A stretch of DNA of 64,000 bases, taken from the NCBI GenBank assembly GCA_947475525.1, contig CANJMI010000015.1:62001-126000 (forward strand), written 5' to 3'. A program made the position numbers and the translations under genes. How positions within the stretch are numbered: the first letter of the stretch is position 1; the number at the start of each line of letters is the position of its first letter. The stretch is from Polyangiaceae bacterium (GTDB lineage Bacteria; Myxococcota_A; Polyangia; Polyangiales; Polyangiaceae). Shown here piece after piece: positions 16,748-24,595 of the stretch. The notes beneath the pieces were generated by a model. It was not told where the DNA came from. It worked only from the letters and a program-made list of their open reading frames with translations, and searched no databases.

Positions 16748-17482
16748 TCAGCCCTTTTTCCTCATCACGAGGAGGTGGTACTTGCCGAACTCGCTCTGGC
16801 CGAGAGTGTAGAGCACCTCGATCAGCAGTCGGTATGGCGTCGTCGCATCGGCGATGATGATCGCCTCCGAGGTGTTCGACGGCTGTCCCTTCGCGGAACG
16901 CACGGCCTTGTCGATTTTGCGGGCGTTCTCGAGCCGTCGCGCGAGGGGAACAATGTAGAGATCGCTCGGACCGTTGCGCTTGTATTGGGCATCGAGGCCG
17001 TTGGTTGCGAGCTGCTCGCGGGCCGGAAGCCGAACAACGGGATCCGCATCCTCACCCAGTAGGATGGCGCTCTTCGAAATGATGAGAATGACACCCTGGT
17101 CGCTCGGCTCGCCGTTGAGCACCGAGCGAGAAAGACGCATGTCGTCGTTCTCCTGGATCGACGCAGCCGACGAGGCCATGCTCTGCAGAAGGAACACGAG
17201 GATGATCGTCATGAGATCAAGCATCGCCGTGATGTTCAGGTAGTCGATCTCGGGATCTTTCTTCTTCTTCCGGATCTCGCGACGCAGCGCGGCCTTGTAC
17301 TTGGCCATGCTCGCCTTGGGCGCGACCGCGACCGGGCCAACGGACGCGGGTCCCGACGAGCTCGACCCGGCGGCGGCGCTGGAGCCCGCCGGTCTGCCGG
17401 CATCTGCGCGACTCGATGGGGCTGGGGCACGGCTGCTTGCAGGCTCGGACCCGCTACCTGGTCGCTTTTCCTTGTCGCTCAT
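16748..17482 (-). CDS. ExbD/TolR-family protein with long N-terminal extension
   Basis: This is a protein of 244 residues, longer than the usual 135-150. The first 60 residues are Ser/Ala/Pro-rich and cytoplasmic. They are followed by a Lys/Arg-rich stretch, then PEIDYLNITAMLDLMTIILV with the membrane Asp expected to carry protons, and a periplasmic ExbD fold ending in LLVMRKKG. It is the second ExbD of a minus-strand ExbB-ExbD-ExbD cassette, and its ATG overlaps the preceding stop by four bases. Together with an ExbB pentamer it would form a proton-driven motor. TonB is absent nearby. Confidence 0.9.
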   Translation of the reverse strand: MSDKEKRPGSGSEPASSRAPAPSSRADAGRPAGSSAAAGSSSSGPASVGPVAVAPKASMAKYKAALRREIRKKKKDPEIDYLNITAMLDLMTIILVFLLQSMASSAASIQENDDMRLSRSVLNGEPSDQGVILIISKSAILLGEDADPVVRLPAREQLATNGLDAQYKRNGPSDLYIVPLARRLENARKIDKAVRSAKGQPSNTSEAIIIADATTPYRLLIEVLYTLGQSEFGKYHLLVMRKKG

Positions 17483-18051
17483 CGTGCAACACCAAACGCA
17501 ACGTCGGTGAAGAGTTCGCCTTCGGTGTCCCGGCGCAACGCATCAATCGCGTCGATCACATACTGGTAGTCGACGTCGGGGTTGGCCGTGATGGTCACCT
17601 GATTCTCGGTTGCGGCGCGCTCGTTCTTTTTCTTCAGCTCACGGGCGCATCGGGTCAGTTCCTTCGCGTCGTATTTGCCGTCGAGTTTCGGCACCGTGAT
17701 GCCTTGACCGAAGGAGTTGCAACCCGTCGCAAGGTTGCCGTCCGACGTCTTGAGCGAGACGCCCTCTGACGTAATCAGGGCCGTCAGGTTGAGCGCCTTC
17801 GTCTTGATGTCTTGGGTCGCGCGGCCTTTGCCGGGGTCCGGAAGGGTAGGCGGCACGGTGTCGATGGTGCTCATGAACACCACGGACAGCGTACAGATCA
17901 AGAACACCAGGATGTTCATGATGATGTCGAGGTACGGGATGACGTTGAGCTCCCCCGCCTCGTCGCCGGGCGCGGGTTCTTTCGGTGCTGAAAGGCGCCG
18001 AATTCGCGAGCGCTGTGATGCGCTGAGCGGGATGTCGTTCGGATCGGCCAC
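17479..18051 (-). CDS. ExbD/TolR-family protein
   Basis: This is a protein of 190 residues. The cytoplasmic N-terminus is followed by ELNVIPYLDIIMNILVFLI, a single membrane helix with the conserved Asp, and by a periplasmic domain containing NPDVDYQYVIDAIDALR, a common ExbD motif. The start is GTG with GAGAGG upstream. It lies 134 bp after exbB and overlaps the next exbD by ATGA, so the two ExbD proteins are translationally coupled. Confidence 0.92.
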   Translation of the reverse strand: MADPNDIPLSASQRSRIRRLSAPKEPAPGDEAGELNVIPYLDIIMNILVFLICTLSVVFMSTIDTVPPTLPDPGKGRATQDIKTKALNLTALITSEGVSLKTSDGNLATGCNSFGQGITVPKLDGKYDAKELTRCARELKKKNERAATENQVTITANPDVDYQYVIDAIDALRRDTEGELFTDVAFGVAR

Positions 18052-18185
18052 GCTGTGGAGCCTCTCGGGGATGGGTCGGACGACCTACGGTTCGATTCGG
18101 GTGGGGGCGCCGGATTGCTGCCGCACGCTATGTGCAGCAGAAGCCAACGGGCGCTGGGGTGAAGGCCTCATGCGCCGCGATGACC

Positions 18186-18851
18186 TCAGGCTTTCGCTTG
18201 GATGGTCAAAAGATTGAAGAGTCGCTCGCTCGTGCTTTCGAGATCGTGAACGATGGTCTTCGACTTGCTGTGGATGATCACGTGGGTGATCATGCAGAAC
18301 ACGGCGATCGAGAGACCGAAGAACGTGTTGTACATGGCCTCGGCGATGCCGCCGGTAAGCAATGCCTGCTTCTCGGCCTGAGACAGGCTCGACCCCGAGA
18401 TTGCGCCGAACGCGCCGATCAGACCGAACACCGTTCCGACGAGTCCGATCAGCGTCGCGATGTTCGCGAGCGACCAGAGCGCGGGGATGCGGGCTTCGAC
18501 CTTCGGGCGCAAGTCCGAAAGCTTCTCGCTCAGCGCGGCATCGATTTCGTCGGCGCCTTTGTTCGCGTGCGTCAGGCCCGACTTCACGAGCTGAAGAATC
18601 GGATAATCGCTCGCGTCGCAAAGCTTGATCGCACGATCAATGTTGCCATTGACGACGAGCTTCTTGATCTGCGCGAAGAACTCTTTCGAGTTCACGCGGT
18701 ACCTTGTCATCTGGAAGACGGTCCGCTCGATCACGATGGTGACCACGATGACCGACGTTACGACGTTCAATAGAAGGAACGTCGGGTTGTGCTTGATGGC
18801 AGCCAACATGCCGGACTCACCCTCGGCCGCCAACATCATCAGGTGCTGCAT
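18186..18851 (-). CDS. ExbB/TolQ/MotA-family proton channel protein
   Basis: This is a protein of 221 residues with three membrane helices: the first near residues 25-43, and two joined through the signature IATLIGLVGTVFGLIGAF, which includes the conserved Thr and Gly residues of the proton path. The family forms inner-membrane motors with ExbD/TolR partners, here encoded by the next two genes. It is the first gene of a three-gene minus-strand operon and is divergent from a second, paralogous cassette. Confidence 0.93.
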   Translation of the reverse strand: MQHLMMLAAEGESGMLAAIKHNPTFLLLNVVTSVIVVTIVIERTVFQMTRYRVNSKEFFAQIKKLVVNGNIDRAIKLCDASDYPILQLVKSGLTHANKGADEIDAALSEKLSDLRPKVEARIPALWSLANIATLIGLVGTVFGLIGAFGAISGSSLSQAEKQALLTGGIAEAMYNTFFGLSIAVFCMITHVIIHSKSKTIVHDLESTSERLFNLLTIQAKA

Positions 18852-18923
18852 CGCTGTCTCTAGCCTCTCGTCGCCTCAGTTAGGTTCGTTCGGTTGGGTC
18901 GCATGCGACACGCTGAGGTGCGC

Positions 18924-18951
18924 TTGTGACCCAATCGCCGGCGACTATAGC
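18924..18951 (+). promoter_or_regulatory. Possible sigma-70-type promoter in the divergent Exb region
   Basis: TTGTGA, 16 bases, then TATAGC, each box matching four of six consensus bases. It is in the 395-bp space (18852-19246) between the two Exb cassettes, directed at the plus-strand operon but about 295 bases from its start codon. I see no gene in this space. Confidence 0.3.
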
Positions 18952-19246
18952 CGCGCCGGGATTCGATAGGCAAGCCGAGTGACGTCGACCGCGCCGTTCG
19001 CGACCTCGGGGAGCGCTCGCTCGCGCTCGGAATCCGCGCTCGGTGTAAAATTCTACGTGTGCGGTTCTTCGGGTGCGCTTATCGCCCGCGTGGGCGAATC
19101 TGCGCTTGACGAGTCGTATCGGGACTCGCAAAGATGCCGCTGATTCTCGGACGACCCTCGCCGAGGCAACTCGACCGAGGGAACCACATGACACGGCTGG
19201 AGGCTCTGCGGGTCCTAAGGGGACCGGAGCGGAGAGAGGAAAAGCG

Positions 19247-19906
19247 ATGCACGAGTTGTGGACGAATTTTCAGCACGGCGGCAAAATGATGTGGGTGATC
19301 CTCCTATTCGGGATCATCGAGATCGGTTTCATCATCGAGCGTGCCATCTTCTTGTTCGGCGCCGGCGTCGATCGTGAGGCCTTTGCCGAGACGATGCAGA
19401 AATGCATCCTTGGTGGTGACGTTGCTAAGGCGGTCAAGGTCTGCTCCGTGCAGAACGCGCCGATGGCTCGTATCATCCAAGCGGGTCTAGTCAAGGTGAA
19501 CCGCCCGGATGAGGAAGTCCAGGCAGCGATGGACGAGGCGGCGCTTCGTGAGATGCCGCTTATCAACCAGCGCACGGGTTACCTCGCGCTCCTCGCGAAC
19601 CTGTGCATGCTCGCGGGTCTTCTCGGCACGGTGTCCGGCCTCATCGAGGCTTTCGGTGCCGTCTCCGGTAAGTCTGTCGACCCTAGCCAGAAGGCGACCA
19701 TCCTCGCAGGCGGTATCTCGGAGGCCATGAACTGCACGCAGTTCGGGCTCTTCACCGCGATCTACGGGCTCATCGGCTTCGCGATCCTCAACGGTCGCAC
19801 GCAGAAGCTCGAAGACGACATCAACGCGGTGACGGTCCAGGTCGTCAACCTCGTCGTGTCGAACCGCGAGAAGGTCAACGTTCAGGCAGCTGCCAACGCG
19901 GCCTGA
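19247..19906 (+). CDS. ExbB/TolQ/MotA-family proton channel protein (second cassette)
   Basis: This is a protein of 219 residues beginning MHELWTNFQHGGKMMWVIL. GAGAGGA stands before ATG 19247, which is preferred over ATG 19073, where the extra residues are not family-like. The signature NLCMLAGLLGTVSGLIEAF is intact. It heads a plus-strand ExbB-ExbD-ExbD set that mirrors the minus-strand one. The role is to couple proton flow to work in the periplasm or cell envelope; the partner on which it acts is not encoded next to it. Confidence 0.94.
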   Translation: MHELWTNFQHGGKMMWVILLFGIIEIGFIIERAIFLFGAGVDREAFAETMQKCILGGDVAKAVKVCSVQNAPMARIIQAGLVKVNRPDEEVQAAMDEAALREMPLINQRTGYLALLANLCMLAGLLGTVSGLIEAFGAVSGKSVDPSQKATILAGGISEAMNCTQFGLFTAIYGLIGFAILNGRTQKLEDDINAVTVQVVNLVVSNREKVNVQAAANAA

Positions 19907-19944
19907 GCGACTCCTGAATTCCGTAAACCCTTTTCATTCGGTGT

Positions 19945-19965
19945 CACGGGGCGAGTTGCCCCGTG
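19945..19965 (+). other. Perfect hairpin between exbB and exbD
   Basis: An 8-bp perfect stem (CACGGGGC / GCCCCGTG) with a 5-base loop lies between the ExbB and first ExbD genes. No T run follows. It could be an mRNA-stabilising or partial-termination element that sets the ExbB to ExbD ratio (inference). Confidence 0.5.
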
Positions 19966-20014
19966 CACCTTCCATGTGGCGAAGCGATTCGCTCAACGCG
20001 GGTAAGGAGAAGCC

Positions 20015-20569
20015 ATGGGTGGCGTAGACGTCGGACCCACTAACGGCAAGCGGCAGACGAACATCGAGATCAATATGATCCCGTTCATCGATCTGCTGAT
20101 GGTCACCATCATGTTCCTGCTGATCACAGCAGTGTGGGTCAATTTTTCGCGCATGAACGCGAATGCGCAGATCCCAGGACCTCCCGACCCCACGAAGGAG
20201 ATCGATCCGCAGACGCCCGAGAAGGCGCTCAATGTCCACGTAACGGACAACGAGTTCAAGCTCGTGTGGAAGCAAGGAGCGACGGTCGTCAGCGAGACGA
20301 CTTCGGAGCGCCCGAAGGGCACCGGTACCGATCTGCGGTACGATGACCTTGCGACGAAAATCGCGGCTGAGTGGAAGCAGCAGAGCAGCCACCAGGACAA
20401 GAGCGACAAGAAGCAGGATCAAGCGATTCTGCATGTCGACAATCGGCTTCCGTTCAAGGAAGTTATCGCGGTACTCGATGCCATCTACGACTGCAAACGC
20501 GAGATGGTGGTCGAGAACAACGAGGTCAAGTCTTTCCCCGCGTTCAACATGTCCTTCTCGGTAAAGTGA
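20015..20569 (+). CDS. ExbD/TolR-family protein (second cassette)
   Basis: This is a protein of 184 residues. NIEINMIPFIDLLMVTIMFL contains the membrane Asp, and the periplasmic part ends with RLPFKEVIAVLDAIYDCKRE, a typical ExbD segment. A clear AAGGAG lies upstream of the ATG. The central part is Lys/Gln/Asp-rich (QQSSHQDKSDKKQDQ). It is followed 7 bp later by another ExbD gene. Confidence 0.93.
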   Translation: MGGVDVGPTNGKRQTNIEINMIPFIDLLMVTIMFLLITAVWVNFSRMNANAQIPGPPDPTKEIDPQTPEKALNVHVTDNEFKLVWKQGATVVSETTSERPKGTGTDLRYDDLATKIAAEWKQQSSHQDKSDKKQDQAILHVDNRLPFKEVIAVLDAIYDCKREMVVENNEVKSFPAFNMSFSVK

Positions 20570-20576
20570 GGTTCAG

Positions 20577-21179
20577 ATGAGCGGCGGCGGAAGAATCTCC
20601 ATTTTCAAGAAGCAGCACCACCACGATCCTCATTCGCACGCGGTTCACAAACCGGGTCGGCGACTGATGCACGGGGTGCCTCTTCACTTCGTTCACAAAC
20701 GCGTTGCAGGTGGCGGGGGTCGTAACGTCAACGCTCCGCTCAACCTCGTTGCGTTCATCGACTTTCTCATCGTGACCGTCATCTTCTTGTTGATGAGCTT
20801 CTCGGCATCCGGCGAGATCACCGTCGACAAGAGCATTTCGCTTCCGAAGGCGGACAACGTCCAGGACGTCGTTGAGGCTCCGATGGTGGCCGTGAACGGC
20901 AACCAGGTCCTCGTCGATGGGAGTCCGGCCGGCTCGACCCGAGCGATCGAGGATCTCGGCCGCATGCAGAAAGTCGACGAACTCTTCGACTTGCTGAAGC
21001 GGAAGCGCGAACTCTGGAAGAGCTTCCACCCGCAGAAGCCTTTTCCCGGGGTCTGCGTCCTCCAAGTTGACGAAAATGTTCCCTCCCTTGTGGTGAAGAG
21101 CGTTTTCCAGACCGCGGCGTACGCTGGTTATCCCAACGTAAGCTTCATGGTTCGTAAGCGCGGCAAGACGGCCGAGTGA
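20577..21179 (+). CDS. ExbD/TolR-family protein with His-rich N-terminus
   Basis: This is a protein of 200 residues. The cytoplasmic N-terminus is unusually His-rich (KKQHHHDPHSHAVHK and VPLHFVHK). The single membrane helix LNLVAFIDFLIVTVIFLLM carries the conserved Asp, and the protein ends NVSFMVRKRGKTAE, similar to the last ExbD of the minus-strand cassette. The His cluster could bind a metal or simply be a soluble tail. It is the last gene of the plus-strand cassette. Confidence 0.92.
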   Translation: MSGGGRISIFKKQHHHDPHSHAVHKPGRRLMHGVPLHFVHKRVAGGGGRNVNAPLNLVAFIDFLIVTVIFLLMSFSASGEITVDKSISLPKADNVQDVVEAPMVAVNGNQVLVDGSPAGSTRAIEDLGRMQKVDELFDLLKRKRELWKSFHPQKPFPGVCVLQVDENVPSLVVKSVFQTAAYAGYPNVSFMVRKRGKTAE

Positions 21180-21277
21180 CTCTCGGGCGCTGCGCTGTTT
21201 TTTGCGCGGCGCTCGTTGGCTCTTCGTCTCGTGGCGCATCGTGGTCCTCAAGCGCTGTGATCACGGGCTTTTCGCCT

Positions 21278-21304
21278 GACGGCCGCGGAATCTCTGCGGC
21301 CGTC
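21278..21304 (+). terminator. Probable terminator hairpin after the Exb operon
   Basis: A perfect 9-bp GC-rich stem (GACGGCCGC / GCGGCCGTC) with a 9-base loop is followed by GTGCGTTTGT, a weak T run. It lies about 100 bp after the last ExbD gene and before the next start. Confidence 0.5.
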
Positions 21305-21366
21305 GTGCGTTTGTCGACGGGTCTGTTAACCTAACCGCCTGCGCAAGTGCTCCCAATGGGGCTTGA

Positions 21367-22410
21367 ATGACGACTTCTGAGCCACCTGTCTCGGGTCCGC
21401 GAATCAAGGGTGATCCCTCGATGCGGGGCCTCCCTACGCTCGCGCGTGCGCGTAAGGAGCGCCGTGCGAGTAGCTCCGCGATCTGGAACTGGCTCGGGCC
21501 GCTCGTCGCGGTCGTGTTGCTGATTTGGTGGCGCGTGGACGCGGTGCGGACAGGCGAGATGCGCGACGGGCTCTTGGCGCGTCAGCGCGAAGTGGCGCAG
21601 CGCCTGGGGCCGAAGTGGTTCCCGCTCCGCGAACGCGTTGAAGCCTGGGCGACCGAGTGCGCGGGTTCCAGTTTTGCGGAGCTGGCGAATCCGACGCTTG
21701 CGAGCACCTGGGATTTTCGCGGCATGCCGGGGATCTACCTTCGGCTCGGGAAGAACAACGCGGGTTCGCGCGAGTCCGTGCGAGCCGCGGCGCAGGTGTC
21801 GCTCCGCGATGGGTTCACCTCGTGCCTCTTCACCGCAGCGAATCCGAGTCCTGTTGTCGGCGCGAAGTGTGAGAGTACGCAGGGGTGTGCGCCAGGCGAG
21901 CAGTGCAACGAGTTCGATCAGTGCGCGGCGCCGTCGCAGCCCTACAATCTCCGCACAGCCTATCGCGTGACGCACGTTCTCACCGATGATTGGCTGACGG
22001 AGATACAGGCAACGCGCGGAGAGCTTGCGTTGCGGACGGCGGCTTCGACCTTCGACACACTCGAAAAGTTCGACCTGCCAATCGCGACTGACTTGGTATC
22101 CAAGGCTGCGTTTTTCATGGTGGTCGTCGATGAGCCTGTCGAAGGGGGCGAACGTGCGGCGGATGGGGCTGTAGCGAGCGGGGGGGCCGAAGAACGCTCG
22201 ATCCCGACCGGGCCTCACCAAGCGCGCGTGTGCCTCTGGCGCGTCGACAGCGGGGAGAAAGTGCTCGCGTTGCGTCGCGAGGCGGCGGGCGAACTGAGGG
22301 GCCGACGACCCCAGTCGGAAGAAGTGTGGCAGGCGCGTCAACGGCAGGCGAACAGCTGCGCGCTCGCGCTCGAAGTGCGGCAAGCCATCGGTGCCGCGCC
22401 CGCTCCCTGA
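21367..22410 (+). CDS. Unknown membrane-anchored protein with Cys motif
   Basis: This is a protein of 347 residues with no family recognised. A basic cytoplasmic head is followed by one membrane helix (about residues 44-56, LGPLVAVVLLIWW). The outer part includes CESTQGCAPGEQCNEFDQC, a Cys-rich motif common in exported myxobacterial proteins. Being co-directional with the Exb cassette, about 190 bp downstream, it might be an accessory of that system, but a terminator-like hairpin separates them. Confidence 0.72.
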   Translation: MTTSEPPVSGPRIKGDPSMRGLPTLARARKERRASSSAIWNWLGPLVAVVLLIWWRVDAVRTGEMRDGLLARQREVAQRLGPKWFPLRERVEAWATECAGSSFAELANPTLASTWDFRGMPGIYLRLGKNNAGSRESVRAAAQVSLRDGFTSCLFTAANPSPVVGAKCESTQGCAPGEQCNEFDQCAAPSQPYNLRTAYRVTHVLTDDWLTEIQATRGELALRTAASTFDTLEKFDLPIATDLVSKAAFFMVVVDEPVEGGERAADGAVASGGAEERSIPTGPHQARVCLWRVDSGEKVLALRREAAGELRGRRPQSEEVWQARQRQANSCALALEVRQAIGAAPAP

Positions 22411-22431
22411 AGCGTGCAGCCGGCGTTCGGG

Positions 22432-23439
22432 CTAGTGAACTTTCTTTACGCGTGGCTTCGGCGTCGTCGCTCTCGCCTCGCCGGTCGCACCACGGCGTCG
22501 CGTTTGACTGATCGCCGCTTCAGACTCGGGGGCAGGGCTCGGTGGGGTTGAGGTGAGTGCGTCGAGGGCGCCTTCAACGAGCGCGACCAACTCTTCGAAA
22601 TACGCGTCGACGCGTTGAGCGGCTTCCTCGGTGAGTGGCGTGACAGCCAAGCGAATCCTGCGCGATGCCGTCTTTTCACAGGTCGCGCGGCATTGGCCGT
22701 TCCTCTCAAGGGTCATCGCTGCTTCGCGCAGCGCGGTAGAAAGAGCCCCGCGCGCAAAGCGGGTTGCGGGGAGTTCGAACACCTGCTCGACGCACGGCAA
22801 CGCCACTTGGCCTGACGCCACGAGAGCCGCGACCCTGCCCGTTACGGATTCCTCGATGGCGAGAAGACTTGTCCGCTCGGTGGCGGGGCTGAAGGTTGCG
22901 ATCCGCGTTGCGGCGTCGAATCGTTCGAGAACGGCTCCGGCCGCGGTACCGGCGTCGGAGAGCGTGAGGGTCAAGAGCGGTTCGGTCAGTCGTGCGGCCG
23001 ACGATGCGACGAGGTAGCCGAGTGAGTCGAGCGCGATGACGAAACGGGACTTGTCTGACGCGTCGTCCGCGATTTCAAATTCGCCGCGCATGTAGCGGAG
23101 AAGCACTTGCCGCGCCGCACGGAGTGAATCCCGACGAATCGTCGCGTCGTCGACGAAGATGTCGTCGATGTGATTCGAGTTCGAGAGCCGCTCGCCGAGC
23201 GAGTCGACCATCACCGCGAGGGCCTCCGCTGCGTTGCGATCGCCGAAGCCTCCGTCGGCGTCATCGGCAGTTGCCTGCGCTGCCATCAAGTACGGCGTGA
23301 CGCTCGGCATGAGAGGAACGAGCGCGAACTCGAGCTCGTCACGCAGTGAATCATGCGAAGCGTGCGCAACACGAAAATGCTGCCGCTGGACGAGCGCACC
23401 GAGGACATGCTCGGCGATGAGCCTTTCAAGGGTGAGCAT
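22432..23439 (-). CDS. Unknown cytoplasmic protein
   Basis: This is a protein of 335 residues with no signal peptide or membrane helix and no family that I recognise. It is mostly helical, Ala/Leu-rich, with several Asp/Glu patches (QATADDADGG, SNHIDDIFVDD) and a basic disordered C-terminus (KPRVKKVH). It starts at an ATG and lies 244 bp downstream of the TPR protein gene on the same strand; I see no gene in that gap. Confidence 0.65.
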   Translation of the reverse strand: MLTLERLIAEHVLGALVQRQHFRVAHASHDSLRDELEFALVPLMPSVTPYLMAAQATADDADGGFGDRNAAEALAVMVDSLGERLSNSNHIDDIFVDDATIRRDSLRAARQVLLRYMRGEFEIADDASDKSRFVIALDSLGYLVASSAARLTEPLLTLTLSDAGTAAGAVLERFDAATRIATFSPATERTSLLAIEESVTGRVAALVASGQVALPCVEQVFELPATRFARGALSTALREAAMTLERNGQCRATCEKTASRRIRLAVTPLTEEAAQRVDAYFEELVALVEGALDALTSTPPSPAPESEAAISQTRRRGATGEARATTPKPRVKKVH

Positions 23440-23683
23440 CGCGTTGGTGGAGAATTGGGGGCGGCCTAGCGAGGTTTCGCTCAGACGTCCTAGTCGGGTC
23501 CCAAGCTACACCTTTTGGATGGGCTGTCACGATGACACGCGAGGAAGCGTGCACCGCGCAACGAGTGAGCTTCGCAAGATTGACAGTGACGCAATGACTT
23601 GATGTTCTGGCGCGCGCCGAGGCGCCGGCGGAGCGGGCACGCTACACGGCGATGCTAAGCCGACAAGCCCGAGAAGCGACGCG

Positions 23684-24556
23684 TCAGAACGAACCGCGAA
23701 CGGTCACGCCACCGCCTGATGGTCCAACCCACGGCGTAGCTGTTGCGGTCGCTCCGTTTTCGGTTGGGCCTTGATTCGCATTCGCATTCGGCGACGTGAG
23801 TAAGAGAACGAGGCCTGCGGTGCTGAGCGCGGCGCCAGCAATCCATCCGGTGTCGCCCGCGATCGCAAGCGCGTTCGATCTTTCAATCGCACTGCGGTGC
23901 GAGTCGAGGCACAGGTCTACGCCACCGCTGGAGGCGCACGCCGTCGCCGCATCGGGGCGGCGCGTCACGGCGTAGATGTCGAGCCCGACGCCAGTCATCG
24001 CGAAGACTCCGCCAGCGCCGAGGAGTGACCATCCGAGGATCGTCACCTTGCTCATGGTCTGCGCGGCCTCGTCGCGTCGGCGACGGTCGTCTGCATCCTT
24101 CGCGCGTTTCGCCTCGTCGCGCTTCAACGCCTCGGCGTCTTTACGCACCTTCTCCGCGTCCTCTTCTGCCGCGCGGGCTTCGAGGCGCTGAATGCGTCCG
24201 TCGAGCGTACTTTGCTCGCGCCACGGAGCCGCTTGGCGCCACTGCTTGAGGCTCTCAAGGGCGCGTCGAAAGTTGCCGAGGCGCTCGTAGCCATTCGCGA
24301 TGCTTTCGAAGATCAGCGGCTCTTTCGAACGCTCATACGATTGCTGCCACTTGAGGATTGCCTCTTCGTAGTCGCCGTTCTTGTAGGCGAGGTGCGCTTG
24401 GTTAAAGAGGCGCTTCGCCTCGATCCGATCCTTCATCGAAACGGGGGCGCTCTTGGTGGGCTTCTCGGCTTGCGCGCGCGCGTCATCGGCCGTCGTGGTC
24501 AGGCCAACGACGAGCGCCACGACCGCCACGGCCCACCCTCGCATGAACGCAAGCAT
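23684..24556 (-). CDS. Exported TPR protein with C-terminal membrane helices
   Basis: This is a protein of about 290 residues. A signal peptide or helix (WAVAVVALVVGLTTTADDARA) is followed by TPR-like repeats (KRLFNQAHLAYKNGDYEEAI and FESIANGYERLGNFRRALES), then a charged coiled coil (about 125-165, rich in KDAEALKRDEAKRAKDADD) and two hydrophobic segments near 175 and 235. This layout is common in myxobacterial proteins encoded beside Ser/Thr kinases. ATG 24556 with GAGG upstream is preferred; GTG 24580 and ATG 24544 are alternatives. It follows the kinase gene closely, so they probably form one operon. Confidence 0.8.
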   Translation of the reverse strand: MLAFMRGWAVAVVALVVGLTTTADDARAQAEKPTKSAPVSMKDRIEAKRLFNQAHLAYKNGDYEEAILKWQQSYERSKEPLIFESIANGYERLGNFRRALESLKQWRQAAPWREQSTLDGRIQRLEARAAEEDAEKVRKDAEALKRDEAKRAKDADDRRRRDEAAQTMSKVTILGWSLLGAGGVFAMTGVGLDIYAVTRRPDAATACASSGGVDLCLDSHRSAIERSNALAIAGDTGWIAGAALSTAGLVLLLTSPNANANQGPTENGATATATPWVGPSGGGVTVRGSF

Positions 24557-24595
24557 GCCTCGGCCTCGCGCCGGTTGCACGAGCGCAATCGCCCA

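Noticed and set aside
16499-17062. Plus-strand 187-codon frame through the 33-bp repeats
   Set aside because: The open frame results from a repeat unit divisible by three; beyond the array it is antisense to exbD, and it has no ribosome site or family signal.
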